64,000 bases of DNA, taken from the NCBI GenBank assembly GCA_036897095.1, contig JAYMSP010000182.1, positions 1-64,000 of the forward strand, written 5' to 3'. The translations under genes and the position numbers were made by a program. The stretch is from Plantago elongata. Lineage: Eukaryota > Streptophyta > Magnoliopsida > Lamiales > Plantaginaceae. Position 1 is the stretch's first letter. Each line of letters starts with the position of its first letter. Below are positions 41,214 through 53,860 of the stretch, piece by piece. The notes beneath the pieces are model-generated. The model saw only the letters and a program-made list of their open reading frames with translations. It had not been told where the DNA came from and did not search any database.

Positions 41214-42854
41214 TTTTTTTTATAAAGATATCTTTTCCTAGACGACCTCCAATCTTTGTCCATTATATATAATAATTCGACGTACATACCGACGATTGCT
41301 GTTCTCCATTTTTCACAAACAAGTAAGTATCTTATTATATCTATTATTATCTAAATCAGAAAAGAGAAAGATATATGCTTTGCTTAGAGCTCTATTCATT
41401 TTTTTAGAAGAAAGTTTCAAAGGTGGGAGTGGAAAGGAAACACTGCTATATCATCAACTAACTAGAATCCGAAACAATTTGTTTAGTATTAATTAAGTAA
41501 ATAATTTATCCCTGGAATGGAAAAAGAGTATAAAATGTGTTAGACTTTATTCCGGAAAATAGATAATTAATTATAGAATAAATGAAGTACACTACTGTTT
41601 TGTACCTCGGTTGTCTTGGCGTTGGCCTTACTTTAATTAGTGGAGAAGTATTCCTTAGTTCCATGCCCCCTTACGGCTAAGACACACAGTATTTACTTAG
41701 TAAGAATTCTATGCTATTTGGTTGTTCTGTATATAAGAATCTCCTAGTTCTACTAGGGTTGGGGTTGGCACAAAAAAGAAGCCTTGGATTACAACTTATT
41801 ATATTTAAAAGGTATATTTTTACGCAATCACTTTTGTACTAGTTTAGTTATAATTCGACACCCAGACGCTAAGAAACTATAAACAGTTATTGTGTTTTTT
41901 ATAGAACTCTTAGAATAAATACAATCTTACTTTACTTTGGTTAGCAACTTCCTTTGTTATCCTTTTCTCTTTTTGTTTGTGATGTGAGAGCCGGACCAGT
42001 TTTTGTTAACTATGATGTTTTACGACGTATCACGTTTATATATAGTACTTTCTACTTCTGTAAAATTCTGTAAAAAAACATATTCTTAGTCACCGAGAAT
42101 GTCATCCTGTATAAGGACTGCGCTCTATTTTGTATATACTACTACCTATACTTTACTTAAAACTTATATACAACTCCAAAAAAATGGAAGAAATATCCTA
42201 ACAGCAATAGCATCGCTGTGTATACATTTCTATTTGTCTATAAAATAAAGAATGGAGATGACCTTAAAAAAAACGATACTTATTATGCCTCGGTGTATCA
42301 TACAGAAAGTAGCATATACTAGTTTTTTTAATACTAAAATAATGAATAGTAGGCGGGCTATTTCTTACCAGTAATGCCTATCTATCGAAGTAATAAAAAC
42401 CGAAGATTACAAATTCATATTCTACCTTGTCCTCACCTTAGTTTACAAAAACATAAAATTGATCCTTAGGGAAAGTTGCTCTACCTTTGGGCAGTAAAAT
42501 CCATCCTTATAGATTCTAGTAGTTAATATGTAATAATTTCCAAGATAAATTGTTATATAAATAAGATCATCATTTTGAGTCATTCTTTTTGTTTTATCTC
42601 TAGTTAACCTGAATAATGACAAAGTTTTACAATATAATATATCTTGACATTTTTATGACGACTATGTGTATGTATAGGCGAAAATTCCAAAGCTAATAAA
42701 GACTAAGTCTTACTAAAATGGAAAGGAGAAATACCTATTCTTTTCTATTTTTCATTCCTTTACCCATTTGCCTATGATACTAATTATGTTCTGCGTTCAA
42801 CTCAAAATATTAATTACAACAAGGTACAACTCACCGAATAAATGACAATTTTTA

Positions 42855-42889
42855 TGAACAGAATTTGTTCATTACGAAGATAGATTATA
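42855..42889 (+). repeat. Diverged repeat, copy 2 (partner at 30723)
   Basis: Second member of the pair sharing the core ATTACGAAGATA. It lies in texture B, like its partner. Confidence 0.35.
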
Positions 42890-44500
42890 AAAAGATTTTT
42901 ACCTATACATAATTCGGAAAAGAAAAGTAAGAAGATCTAAATAGATTCTCCAGTACAGTAACACGCTATGTTTTCTCTTAATTTCTTAGAATATTTATTA
43001 CAAGTTCAAAGAGTAATTTAAAAATATGTAGTAAAAAATTTTTTTTAACCTAAAAATGTTCCCGTGATAGATAGTACAGTATTTTTGGAGCTACCCTCTA
43101 TATAAATATAATTGTAAACAACTTCACAGAACTACATAGAAAAAGTAGACAATATATAATAAGAGCGTCAGAAATACTCTATATCTGTATTCATCGGGAT
43201 ATTATAATATGAGTGTCTCTTTCTCCTTTGCTAATGTACTATATATTTATACGTGTAGAACTGGCAGGGTAGGCTTCAATCATAAAATATTTTACAAGAT
43301 ACAACTATAAGACTTAAAGATTCTTTGTAGTAAATTATAAAGAAAAAAAAGTGGTTTTTCTTATTCTGTATGTATGCTTGCGGAGTGTTAGGGTAGTTTT
43401 AGTTAAGAAAGGGTGTACGGATTAGTACACAAAAGTACTTAGTTAGTAATTATAAAGTGTAATTTCCATTGGAATTCCTAGATACATTTCTAGAACATAA
43501 TTATTGAATATTTATACAAACAACTTACTTTCAAGGAAAATGTGGACACTACAACATTTATCTCCGCAAACTTATATATATATTCGTGTACCTATGAGCT
43601 CTAACAACGGCCTATAGGATACTCGACTAAGTGTTTTGAAGGAGCTATCAAACCTCTATAATTGTTGCTGCCCTTATCACTTGGGTTTAATAATCGTTGT
43701 GTTACTTAATTTTTAAAAGCAAACTAGACCCTATAGGTTAGGTACGCTCCTAAAGGGAGAAGATATATAGAAAAGTATTCTCGGCTACAAATTAAATAGA
43801 GATAGTATATTATATGACAGAAAATCTAGCCTGTACTAGAATAATGCATTAGTGAATTTAGAGAACTTTATTATTACCTTTGCGAATCACTTTATAATTC
43901 TTATAATTTACTAATGAAATCGTGTGCAGAATTTGTGTATTACTAATGTTTTACTATAGAATTTCTATATACTATATAGGAGTTTATATAATTTGTTACT
44001 TGCACGAAATGAAATATCCCCCAGTAAGTGAGCATGTTACCGTATCTAGTGTACAGTTATACTACCTACGAAAAGAAAAAGGGGAAACAAAAGAAAGCTA
44101 ACTAAAACTAAGCTGACAACCGGATTTACCAGGAAATATACCTGAAGCATAACTAGGTAGTAACTATTTTTTATGATATGGAGCTTGAAATAAAAAAAAC
44201 AAAAGTAAATACAACGAAAAAGAAAGTATTGTGCTAAAAAAAAAGAATATTTCCTTATTGTATTACTTATAGATAGAACCTAGTAAAGAAGGAGTATTCT
44301 TAGTAGCACCGTGTCCGCATTAGTTTGGCACTTGACCTAAAGATCATCTGAGTAGATTAAATTTCTTTCTTATACATATTTTGCTATATGACCGATAATG
44401 CTTACACATTTCTTATTTTAGGATTATCTACAACTTGTTTGTGAGAAGTATATTATTGATCATGATCAGTCATAAATTCTTATATCTTACTTATCTATAG

Positions 44501-44694
44501 GCGGGCTTTGTCAATTCTGTGAAGTCCTTTGAGCCTTTGTTGGAAAAATACCCAGTACTTGATTACCTTGCTGACATAAATTCTTATCCTTTGATTATAG
44601 CTCAGCTTTTGTTGCTGATGCTTTATTCGAAAACATTAGAGTTCTTTTCTAAGTCGTTATTGGAACCACCGACTCAAGAAGAAAAAAAGATAAA
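44501..44694 (+). CDS. Coding-like exon or exon relic, hydrophobic; loose CSC1/OSCA resemblance
   Basis: A 65-codon open stretch bounded by in-frame TAG on both sides. G falls 15 times at codon position 1, once at position 2 and 20 times at position 3, which is hard to get by chance. An upstream GTGAGA...CTTAC...TATAG pattern (44441-44500, 60 nt) and a downstream GTAGGT at 44695 fit intron borders. The 19 nt before that intron stay in frame across the join, giving IIYNLF then AGFVNSV. The peptide has a hydrophobic helix (PLIIAQLLLLMLYSKTL) followed by LEFFSKSLLEPPTQEE. The order AGFVNSV, EKYPVLDYL, hydrophobic helix, EPPT resembles a stretch of the DUF221/CSC1-OSCA channel core, but only loosely and from memory. 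I found no other exon of such a gene with certainty, so it may be an isolated relic. Confidence 0.35.
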
Positions 44695-44740
44695 GTAGGT
44701 GATGCAGAAATTATTACTCCTCCATGGCCTATTAAAGAAT

Positions 44741-44797
44741 TCTATTATATCCCTTTGTATATGCATGGCTTTTGCTCTTGTACTAGCACCTTTATTT
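44741..44797 (+). repeat. Diverged repeat, copy 2 (partner at 41168)
   Basis: Lies 45 bases downstream of the coding-like exon. Shares TTCTATTATAT and the TTTGCTCTT...TAGCACCTT segment with 41168-41213. Confidence 0.35.
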
Positions 44798-45501
44798 AAA
44801 AAGACCTGTTATACAGTATTTCAGAATGTATATAAGTTCCTTTTTTAAGAACTTTTTCTAAATTTACGAATCAATTTTCTATTCCTCTCGATTTCCTTAA
44901 TTTCTATGTGCACTATAACTTTCAATACTAGTAATAAATAGATAGAAAATGAAAGTATAGAACACATGTTCTATAAATTCTTAGCACGCAAGAGAAACAG
45001 AAGAAGTTTTGTATTGTCTATATCTTTTTTTTCTTCTATTTATTAACTGGTAACTGGGGTAGGATAGAGTACTGTGTTTCTTTCACGATTCTATTTTTAT
45101 TGGATAAAATTGGCTGTTATAACTCCGCTCTCCTCTTGAGGACTTTTTTTTAAGTACCTTATACAACTTTGATTTGCCGGTTTACTTCTTTGTTTCATTC
45201 CTTAATAATAAATAGTTTGGAGTTGAACTAGTGGATGAGTTTTCATCTCCATAAAATGATAGAATCCAGGTTAGATAGGAACAGAGCCTAAATCATAATA
45301 AATTACAATACTCATATTGATTGTTACGGTGGTAGTAATGATGTCTAAGAAATAGTAGTTATATGTTCTCCCTTGGATCTGATACTTTATGTTATCTACT
45401 TAGTGAGAGAAAAGTACTACTTGATTTTATTGTAAGAAAGGGATGTTTATGATTTTCAACCGTGTAAAATCTTAGTAGGCATAAATCTATAGTATATAAT
45501 T

Positions 45502-45516
45502 TAGCTGTGGGTTATA
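45502..45516 (+). repeat. 15-mer identical to 40798-40812
   Basis: Second exact copy of TAGCTGTGGGTTATA, same orientation, 4.7 kb from the first. Confidence 0.4.
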
Positions 45517-45960
45517 TCCCCGGCAGACGTCCTTTTTCTATAATGAGGTAATGACATGAGTTAATCTTATAGCACATGAATCTTTTAGAGTCTTTAAAAC
45601 TTTTCTATAAAAGAAAATATCTACTTTTCCTCTTCGAACAAGGAATAACTCTCGCAGCCAATCTTCATCAAAAAAGACCTATTCAGTAATTTTTTTATGC
45701 TACTAAATTCTGCTAAAAGACTTTCTATCTATCCTAAATTAGAAAAATAAACTAAAAAAAAAAAGAGTGGATAAACATTTCCTAATCAAACGCTGAAATA
45801 TTCCTGTTGTTTTGGAAGTAGATATTAAATGCTTATAGAAAAAATATATGTACTTATTTTCTCTATACATTAGGAAGATCCCCTTTTCTTTAGGTTTAGA
45901 CGCATTTTCTCTTGAAATTTTCATCTTAGATAAGATATCTCGTAAGTGATTTGTAAAATG

Positions 45961-47470
45961 TTTTGTAAGCGTACTTTTTCTTAGTAATTAAGGTACTTTT
46001 TTTTAATATAAAAATATAGCATTCTATAATAAATAATAAAGCTCTAACTTATAATCTTCTTTCCACTTTAATATATTTATTTTAAAAGAGAGCATATACT
46101 TGAGTATGGATACCTTTATTTATTAAATTACCTAACTTTATTTACACACGTGATTAATAGTAAGAAGTACTTTAACGCGTAAGAGTAGTTTAAACTTGTA
46201 CCTTAAATTTTAAGCTAAGTAAGATTCGAGTAAGATAATACTACCCTAATATAGCTCCCTTTATAGAAAGTACTTGGAGAGTGACTTGTCCATGATAGAG
46301 ACAGTTAACTTGGTTATGCGCATACCTATTTATAGAAGAGCTTAGTTTATATACTTTTATACTTAACTTAAACCTTAATTATTTAACAATTATGCATTAG
46401 GAGTAATTCTACCCGCGCTTGATTTAGAGCCTCTATTAAGGAGATCTATTATGTAATTAAGGTAGAATTTTTCATAATATAATGGTTTATAATTGTTGTT
46501 TGATCTTAATAACTAGTAAGATCTCTTATAAACAAGGACTCTACACCCTTATCTAATGTAATTGCTCAGGAGTTTTCTCTCTATTATAGAGCTATATTTT
46601 AAGGATAACTAAAAACTATCTTAAGCCTCTAATTTAATACTATATTTAAGGCAAGGGAGTAACCTTTATAGGTAACATCTTGTATAAGTAATAGTTACCT
46701 TTACTTATTAATAGAAATAAAATGCCTTTTATCTAACTTAAAGAGTAATGCTCTATCTAATGTATTTCACTAAGTTATCTCTCGTTATAAAAAAAGCATG
46801 CCTTAGTATTTTTAAAATACCCTTTAAAGTGTACAAGAGTTCAAGTGTACTGGGCAACACTTTCCTACACTAACTAACTCTATCTTGTAATAAATAATAT
46901 TTGTAATAGAAGTTATATCTTAAAGTTCCATAATTATTAAAGAGTAAACCTAAGGCAAGTACATATGCCTCAAGTACTTATTATTATTATTAGAAAATAA
47001 AGTGTTGTCATAAAGTAAAAAGCATATACTCATCTTATTTATACTTGTATGATAAAAGGAAAGTTTAATTATTAATATCTAGTTAGAATGAAGTGAGTCT
47101 TGATTATCAATTAATTATGAAAGTAGTAGAATATAGCGAGTATGCTACCATTTCTTTTTAGTAGTTCCTTAACAAGTTACTCATGAGAAAGGGGCTACCT
47201 TGGAGAAGTATATTTTTATGCCTTAGCTTTTATATAAAAAATAGGGAGCTCCTTCATATAATATAATAAGTGCTTGGTGTATCTTCTTAAGTACGTACTG
47301 CTCTTCTAGAATAATGACTTTCTTTTCTACTATACTAGGTAAACTCTACTTATAATCGCTTATTTAAGGTATAATTGTTAAAACTAATAAGCTCTATACT
47401 CTACAAACAACTAACTCACTTAAGTATTAGTCCTTTATTCTATAGTATAGCCCTTATTACTCAAGTAGGT
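45961..47470. other. TpA-rich, CpA/TpG-poor block (RIP-like), texture A
   Basis: A 1.5-kb TpA-rich block wedged between two texture B blocks. No gene or recognisable element was found. Its small size makes it a good place to look for an element with defined ends. Confidence 0.55.
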
Positions 47471-49738
47471 GCAAGAAGATGCCTAAAGACAGAAAAAGGA
47501 ATAAAACTAATAAAATAATTCTCCATGGGTTTTTTTATCAACATTTCCCAATCTCAATACTCCATTACTTACCAAATCGCGTACCTAGGCCTACCGAAAT
47601 GGTTTAGACTGCTTTTTTCGAATAAATGTTGATTCTCTACTAAAAATTATGGGTAATATAGAAATTTCCTAGCCCTTAAATTAGTTAATTAGTATTATTC
47701 AGACAGAGAAGAGGTATGAAATCTTAGTCCGCTCTTCTTGTTCGCATAGATTCCTATTCCTTCTCTCTATTTTAGTTAAAATGTAATGTAGCGTTTATCC
47801 CGGAATCATTTTAACGTCTCGGACTTTCTAGGTGTTTCTCCTTAATGCCTAAGATTTGTCCGATGAGTACTGAATTTAGACTCTGCATCTACTAAGCCCA
47901 AACGTGTCTACTTGCGTGCCAACACGAAATTAGATTTCCTCTTTTGTATTGATCGATTTCTTCTTATAAATACAACACTTCCAAAAACTACGAATCACTA
48001 CTCTATTTTCTATTTCATTTACAATTTTACAACTCGCCCTTATTAATAAGGTAGGATTTTTCCTTTGTAATCCAAATAGAAAATATACAAGAATACCTCA
48101 GCAGATATTCGTTTTATATAAATAACAGTTCTAAAAAAAGTTAGAAGTATGCTATGCTTACTTCGGGTACAGAAAATGGAGTCAATTATTCGAATACATA
48201 GATTTTATTAACTAAAGGATAAAAAAAGTCTTCTTTCTTAAATACACTTCTTCTTAGGCAAAATACTATGAATGAATTGGCGGAAAGTGCAATAACTATC
48301 GAGACAAGAAAAAATTCTCTAGACAATTTCAAAATGGTTGGAAAGTCAAGCAAGGCAGTAGAAACTCTCAGACCATAAGAGATATAAAAAGAAAGGAGAG
48401 GAAGAACGAAAGCTCATATGATGCCAAAGGAAGAAATATTACTCACTGCTAGCCAAAAATCATCGCTAATATGAATGAAAAAACGAGAGTCCAAAACTAA
48501 ATTTCCTTAGAGTTCTATAAATGCTATCATGAAGAGGAAATACTCTCTCCTTGTTTTTCTAAGTAGAAAAAGATTTCTTTTGTATTTATTAATACGTTTG
48601 CCGTACTTTACAAACCAATGTTTTGTTCTCTAAACCGCAAGAATACTACATTTCTTTTGGAAAATACCTAATAAAAGCTTCCTTTGTAAGAAATTTTGGT
48701 CTAATTTAATTATGAATTTTTTAATAAAGGGATATACTAGTTTTCTAATACAACAAGTGAAATACCTTTAGCAACCTGTTGGTATTATGTTTCTAAAGGA
48801 CTGCTTTTTTAGTGACAGGAACCAATAGAGCATAGTGCTGCTTATAGAATCTCTAAAAAAAGTACACATGCCAATATCATTTCCATAGACCCTACCAGGT
48901 GAATCGTTTTAAATTATTGATTTTAATCTTTTTTTCATTATGGTATGGTTAAAAGTTGCTTCGGGTGATTAATTGTATAAGTTTTTAATGGAGTAACTCC
49001 TTCCTTCAAGAAAGAAAAGTTTTAGGTGCCTTCCCACGCCGTGTGCTCTATGTCATAGCGTCTTTTAATTTTATTTGCGGTTATAACTTCATTTCATCCT
49101 TTTTTTCTACCTAGACCTTTCCTTCCTTTTATGTTAGGTATTCCTGTAGCATTTCGTTAGCCTCAATTATGTTCTGTTTTCCAAAGCATGGCATTTAGCT
49201 TATAAAGCACTTCTTTTTTCTTCAAAGGATTGTATTGTATTTATTGTTAATGACACCAAAATGTTGTAATCTTTCCTTCTTCATTTATATTATATATAAT
49301 TTTATGTATTAATTATTATTCTAATTCTATCTTATGGAGTTATTTCATCAGTAAAATAGAAATTTCTGAGGCGTGAAATTGAGATATCATAATCGCAAAG
49401 TGTATAATCCACTCTGGTAAAAACATGGGATTAAAAAAAATAGGCAAAGGACAATAAGAAACAACAAATATAGAACTTTTTGTACGCTAGGAATATAGGT
49501 TGTGGTTGGTTATAAATGGAAATTCTGTTTGTATCTATTTGTAGTAATACAGGTTAGCTCTTTGTCGAAAATTCTTGTAAAAGAGAGAAAATGCAGGTGT
49601 TGCTTCGATTTGGAAAGTTCAAAATAAAGAACAAATATAGAAGATTCTGTCCTTGACGCGTTTACAACAGCAGCAATATGGTAGTAAAATAAATAGTAAT
49701 TGAATTGTCCTATGCTCAATGAAGACCACCACTCCTAA

Positions 49739-49855
49739 GAGTCTTTCAGATTTGTGAAAAAACCCGATGTAAAAGAAACACCTTTCAAAGCTTATGTGGA
49801 AGAAGAGGTCACAAAAAAGAAGAAACCTTTGGGTCACAATTCCATTAACTATTAA
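49739..49855 (+). CDS. Possible terminal exon fragment, lysine/glutamate-rich
   Basis: A 38-codon open stretch ending in TAA. From 49751 the codons show 11 G at position 1 and one at position 2. A possible acceptor (CTTTCAG at 49743-49749) precedes it, with a CTAAG motif just upstream. The peptide is highly charged and ends with a stop (KPDVKETPFKAYVEEEVTKK, then a short tail). I do not recognise it. It could be the 3' exon of a decayed gene or a chance stretch. A coherent upstream exon was not found: the best 69-nt intron (from 49681) would create a stop at the join. Confidence 0.2.
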   Translation, partial: ESFRFVKKPDVKETPFKAYVEEEVTKKKKPLGHNSINY

Positions 49856-52800
49856 TTAATATGTCTCGTATCTATTATTAATTGTTGGATTCTTTCTTTT
49901 CTGCAAACAATGTTAACTTTGCATGAGATTATTAATCAGAACGTGAGAGAACACACGAATATCATTCACGAAATAGTACACGGCGTTTATCCAGCAGCCA
50001 ATCTCTAGTAAGTAGATGTAATGTGTAATTGGGGATGTCAATTTGTTCACTCACAAAAGCAGACGTTTCTTAGGCCGAATTTATAAATATAGCACTGGTA
50101 CAATATCATAAGTTTTTATTAAAACCATTTTTCTTTCTTTTTCCTATAGAATATACATTGGGTGTCGGTAATAGAAAGATATAATGGAAAAGATATTCAC
50201 TCATAATATAATGAAACGGGCTTTTTGTGCGAAAATAATAAAATAAATAGAAGCCCTTAGGCTTTGTTTGGTCTTCCTCAAAATATCCTTTTATTTTCAA
50301 AATAGTTCTTATTTCTTCGTTGCCTCCACAAAAGAGACTAAATTCTAAGGATTGTCTAGGAGAGATTAGTGAAGAATAGAGGCTTACGGTGAAGAGTAAC
50401 AACATTTTACGGAGTTATTATTGCGAGAAAAAGAGTTTTATCCGGGAAACGTATTATATCATAGTATTTCTTACTTACACGTATAGTTGAAAGTGGAAAG
50501 GAATATATATACTTGAGTAGGATCTGCATTTTAAATAGAATAGTTAGATAGAGTATTAAAATAAAAAATAGATTAGAATCCACTGCCCTTATCTACTCTA
50601 ACAGAAAAGAAAAATTATACAACATATGTTACGAACGAAGAGCCCTAACTCATAAACTAAACCTATACGACATACTGTATAGTCTTCGCTAGAATTTTAC
50701 TTTATATCAGTAGCTCACTTAGCGCTTAGACGGCTTCAACAACTATTATTCAAAATTCTATCTTCTACAAATACGACCTAATAATGCATCGCATATGTTT
50801 CTTTGATTAGAAACGGTCAAGAGTTGTCTTCAAACAAAGAAGAAAGGAAATTTGTTTAACACATCAATGTTTTTCTCAAGTTTAAATCTAAGAGGAACTC
50901 GTCAAGGAAGAGAAGAGTGACTTCAAATATATATAAATAATATATATAATCACTAACACTAGTAACAAAAAAAAGCGTAGTGTCAATAAAAAGTTAATAA
51001 GTTGAATCTCTCTTTAGAGCAACTAGGTATTCAGCCTTTCCAAACTGGTTTTCAAATTTATTTAAACTAATAATTTAAGTAACAAAACAGACGCTTATTG
51101 ATCGATTGCTAAAAATCTAGCACGACCATGAAAGTTTCAATATTTTCAATAGTTAAATAAAGGAGTAATTCATCTATCTAGTAGAAATGAGGGGAGGCAT
51201 TTGGTGATTATTTGCCTATCTCGAATATTTCTTTTAGCCAATATTTAGCCAAGAGTAGTACTCTATTTCACTTATTTTTTATTCTTTATTTATCTCTTTT
51301 GTCGCGGTAACAAAGATTCAAATATGTAAATCTATTTTCAGGATTCCAACTCTTTATCAAGATATGATACTATATCTTAAGGCGTTGTATTCCGCTAAGT
51401 CACAAAAATCTATAGGTAGGGTAGGAGTAGCTAGGAATTCTTTGTGGTTCTTACCTATACTTCCTCTTACATAACTAAGGTTTCTTAACCAAAAAAGAAC
51501 GGTAAAGACTATCCTTGCTTGCACAAGCTTCATTCAAGTACCACTTCTATCACGCGTTCTATTTACTATTTATTACTTAGAAGAAGTGCTTCGTCGATTT
51601 TGCTGTTGCTTTTGACTAGAGGATCACAATAGAAAGCATTAGCTATTCAGTGGTAATGACAACTTAAATAAAAATAAAGGTCTAAAAAACACTTGTTAGT
51701 CATTGTGTTTATGAAGCCTTTCTCTGTTTTTCGGTGTTGGATGATTTACCTGTTATCACCTAGCCCGTAAAATTTCTTACACTCATGATTTGAGTTGCCC
51801 CCTGGAAAGTCAAAAGGAAGAATAGAAAAAGACTCAATAAAAATTGACAGGCCTTGGTAATGCCTTAATATAGGTTAATTATATAGTAAGATAATAAGAA
51901 GCGGAAACAAAGAAGACCTTAAAAACAGATTCATTTTATTAATTTTTTTAGAGATATTGAAAGAAAAGAATAAATCCCGATTATTCCATGCTGAAAGAGG
52001 AAGACTTCTTCCCCAACTAGGCAAACAAAGTATCATTTCTTCGACCAGTTTGTTCTCTTTCGTAGTAAATAAACAGAGTACTGTTGTATTTGTAAAAAAA
52101 TATAAAACATAATAGAATTTCGGCTTTCTTTCTCTCATTCATAGTAAAGAATTAAGAGCGCGTTTTTAAATACTAAAATAAAAACAGTGGATTGCCTCTA
52201 TTTATTTCCCTCTTCTACAATTTCCTAATAAAAGGCCACAAATCGAATTCTAGTTTGGATCAAGGCGCTATAATATGAGATGGGAGCAGTTCTTGGCGTA
52301 CTTCTTCTTTTTTAGTAGATAGTACCAGAAACTTGTCCTTTATGAAATATGGGTTTCTATTATTAGAAGTTATAGAAACTAAAAAAAGCACGTCATCACG
52401 AAATTCTTTCTAGTTATGAATAGAATATAGTGCAATAATTCTCTTTTATCCTCCCTTTCACCCATCTAATCCTTATCTTTTTCGCAATTAGTATGAGGGG
52501 GCATCATGACTCAACCCTTTTTCTATATTTAGTATATTAGTAAGAGAATCCAGGGCTAACGTTGTTTTCCCTATTTCTTTGGTCGACTTTTGTATTTATT
52601 CTAGGTATTCATTTGAAATCCATTCATTGCTGGAAGAGTCTGGACTATTTATTGTCCGAACAACTCACTAAAATTTGTTGAGATGAAATATATAGGAAAC
52701 GGGAGAGAGAAAAAGAACGTAGATCCTTTTTGTCGGTTAATTCCTCATAATATGAAAACCGATAATCGGGAAAGATAGGGACAAGTTGTCATTCGTAGTA

Positions 52801-53843
52801 GAAGTAGCTTTTAGCGTATTTAGGAAAGATTGTTTTTGTTTGAAAAGCCTTTCATTTACATTATTTGCATTCTATCAATAAGATAAAGATTTGTACAGTA
52901 AGGGCTTTTGGCATATAGAAACCTAGCTGAAGGGTATGCTTTCTCTGATTTCTCTACATTTAAAGGCTATTTTCAAAATGGATCATCAAAATGAATTTTA
53001 CAAACAAATCTCTTACAATTAGTTATTCTCATCATACTACTTCTTCAGGTATTTAATTAAATGAAATTGACTCGTTATATTGTAATGTAAAGAAAGGCTT
53101 ATGTATGATATAAAAGATATAAAAAAGTAATAAATATGTCACTTGTCGTTCTTCGAATACTTACTACAGCAACAGCTTTATATTCCTTTTGGTCGGTTAT
53201 TTTTAGTTTTTTTGTTTTCTTTCCTCTTTTATCAGGGTTCTTAGGTAATGTTTCTCTTTAAATGTAAACTCTTTTTCTCAAACTCTCAAATTTTTTGAGT
53301 TCTAGAAGAGTTTCTATTATCTTCTATGCGGTCTTGATTCGGTACACTTGGGATAGGATTCCAAACCATACATAGTATTATTCAGAAGGATTTATAGGTT
53401 TTTAACAGTCGTAAAAAGAAAAACTAGATAACATAAAGATTAATAAGTAGTTTTTGGAAGGGACTTCTTTATTAGATCCATTTAGTTTTTAAAGAGAAAT
53501 CTTTGCGGATAAAGGCAGCAAGGTATAAATCTAAGTACAAAACATTAAGCGCAGGTATATTAATATTAATAAGACGTAAGTAAAACGCGCTAATAAGCCG
53601 GGAAAGAAAAAGAGTTGACTTTTATTTGCAGAATAGATAGAAAGAAACTTCCACACAATAATAACACCACATTTGGTTTCATCTAGAATTTCTTTCATCA
53701 ATTGGTCATAGTATAAAAATAGAAGTCATGCTCTAGCATTTTTCTTTTCTCTTATATAAACTACTTATAGAAGTTAACCTATTGCTTACTCTTTCGTAGG
53801 GTACTTTATAACTTAAGGGAACTCTACCACCTAACAAATTCTA

Positions 53844-53854
53844 TAGCTGTGGGT
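53844..53854 (+). repeat. 11-mer core of the 40798/45502 repeat
   Basis: TAGCTGTGGGT, at the right-hand edge of the last texture B block. Confidence 0.3.
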
Positions 53855-53860
53855 AGAAAT

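Larger units (their letters stand above)
40691..45960. other. AT-rich block retaining CpA/TpG, texture B
   Basis: About 5.3 kb of non-depleted AT-rich DNA. It holds the best coding-like fragment (44501-44694) and a second open stretch at 40912-41067 (+, 51 codons, ending TGA). In the second, many codons end in C and a tyrosine/leucine-rich peptide (NYTFYFLYEHAHVLTYND) is encoded. It also holds one repeat pair within the block and one shared with the 30.7-kb region. The rest shows nothing I can name. Confidence 0.5.
47471..53860. other. AT-rich block retaining CpA/TpG, texture B
   Basis: About 6.4 kb of non-depleted AT-rich DNA. The only coding-like piece I would note is 49739-49855 (+). Short minus-strand frames at 49510-49837 and 50106-50405 are open, but they are hydrophobic by composition and unsupported by codon-position bias. 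Nothing else could be named. Confidence 0.5.

Noticed and set aside
41241-41500. Two coding-like segments with a 37-nt GTAAGT...CAG 'intron' between them.
   Set aside because: The frame choices were not unique, the intron would be unusually short, and the products matched no family.
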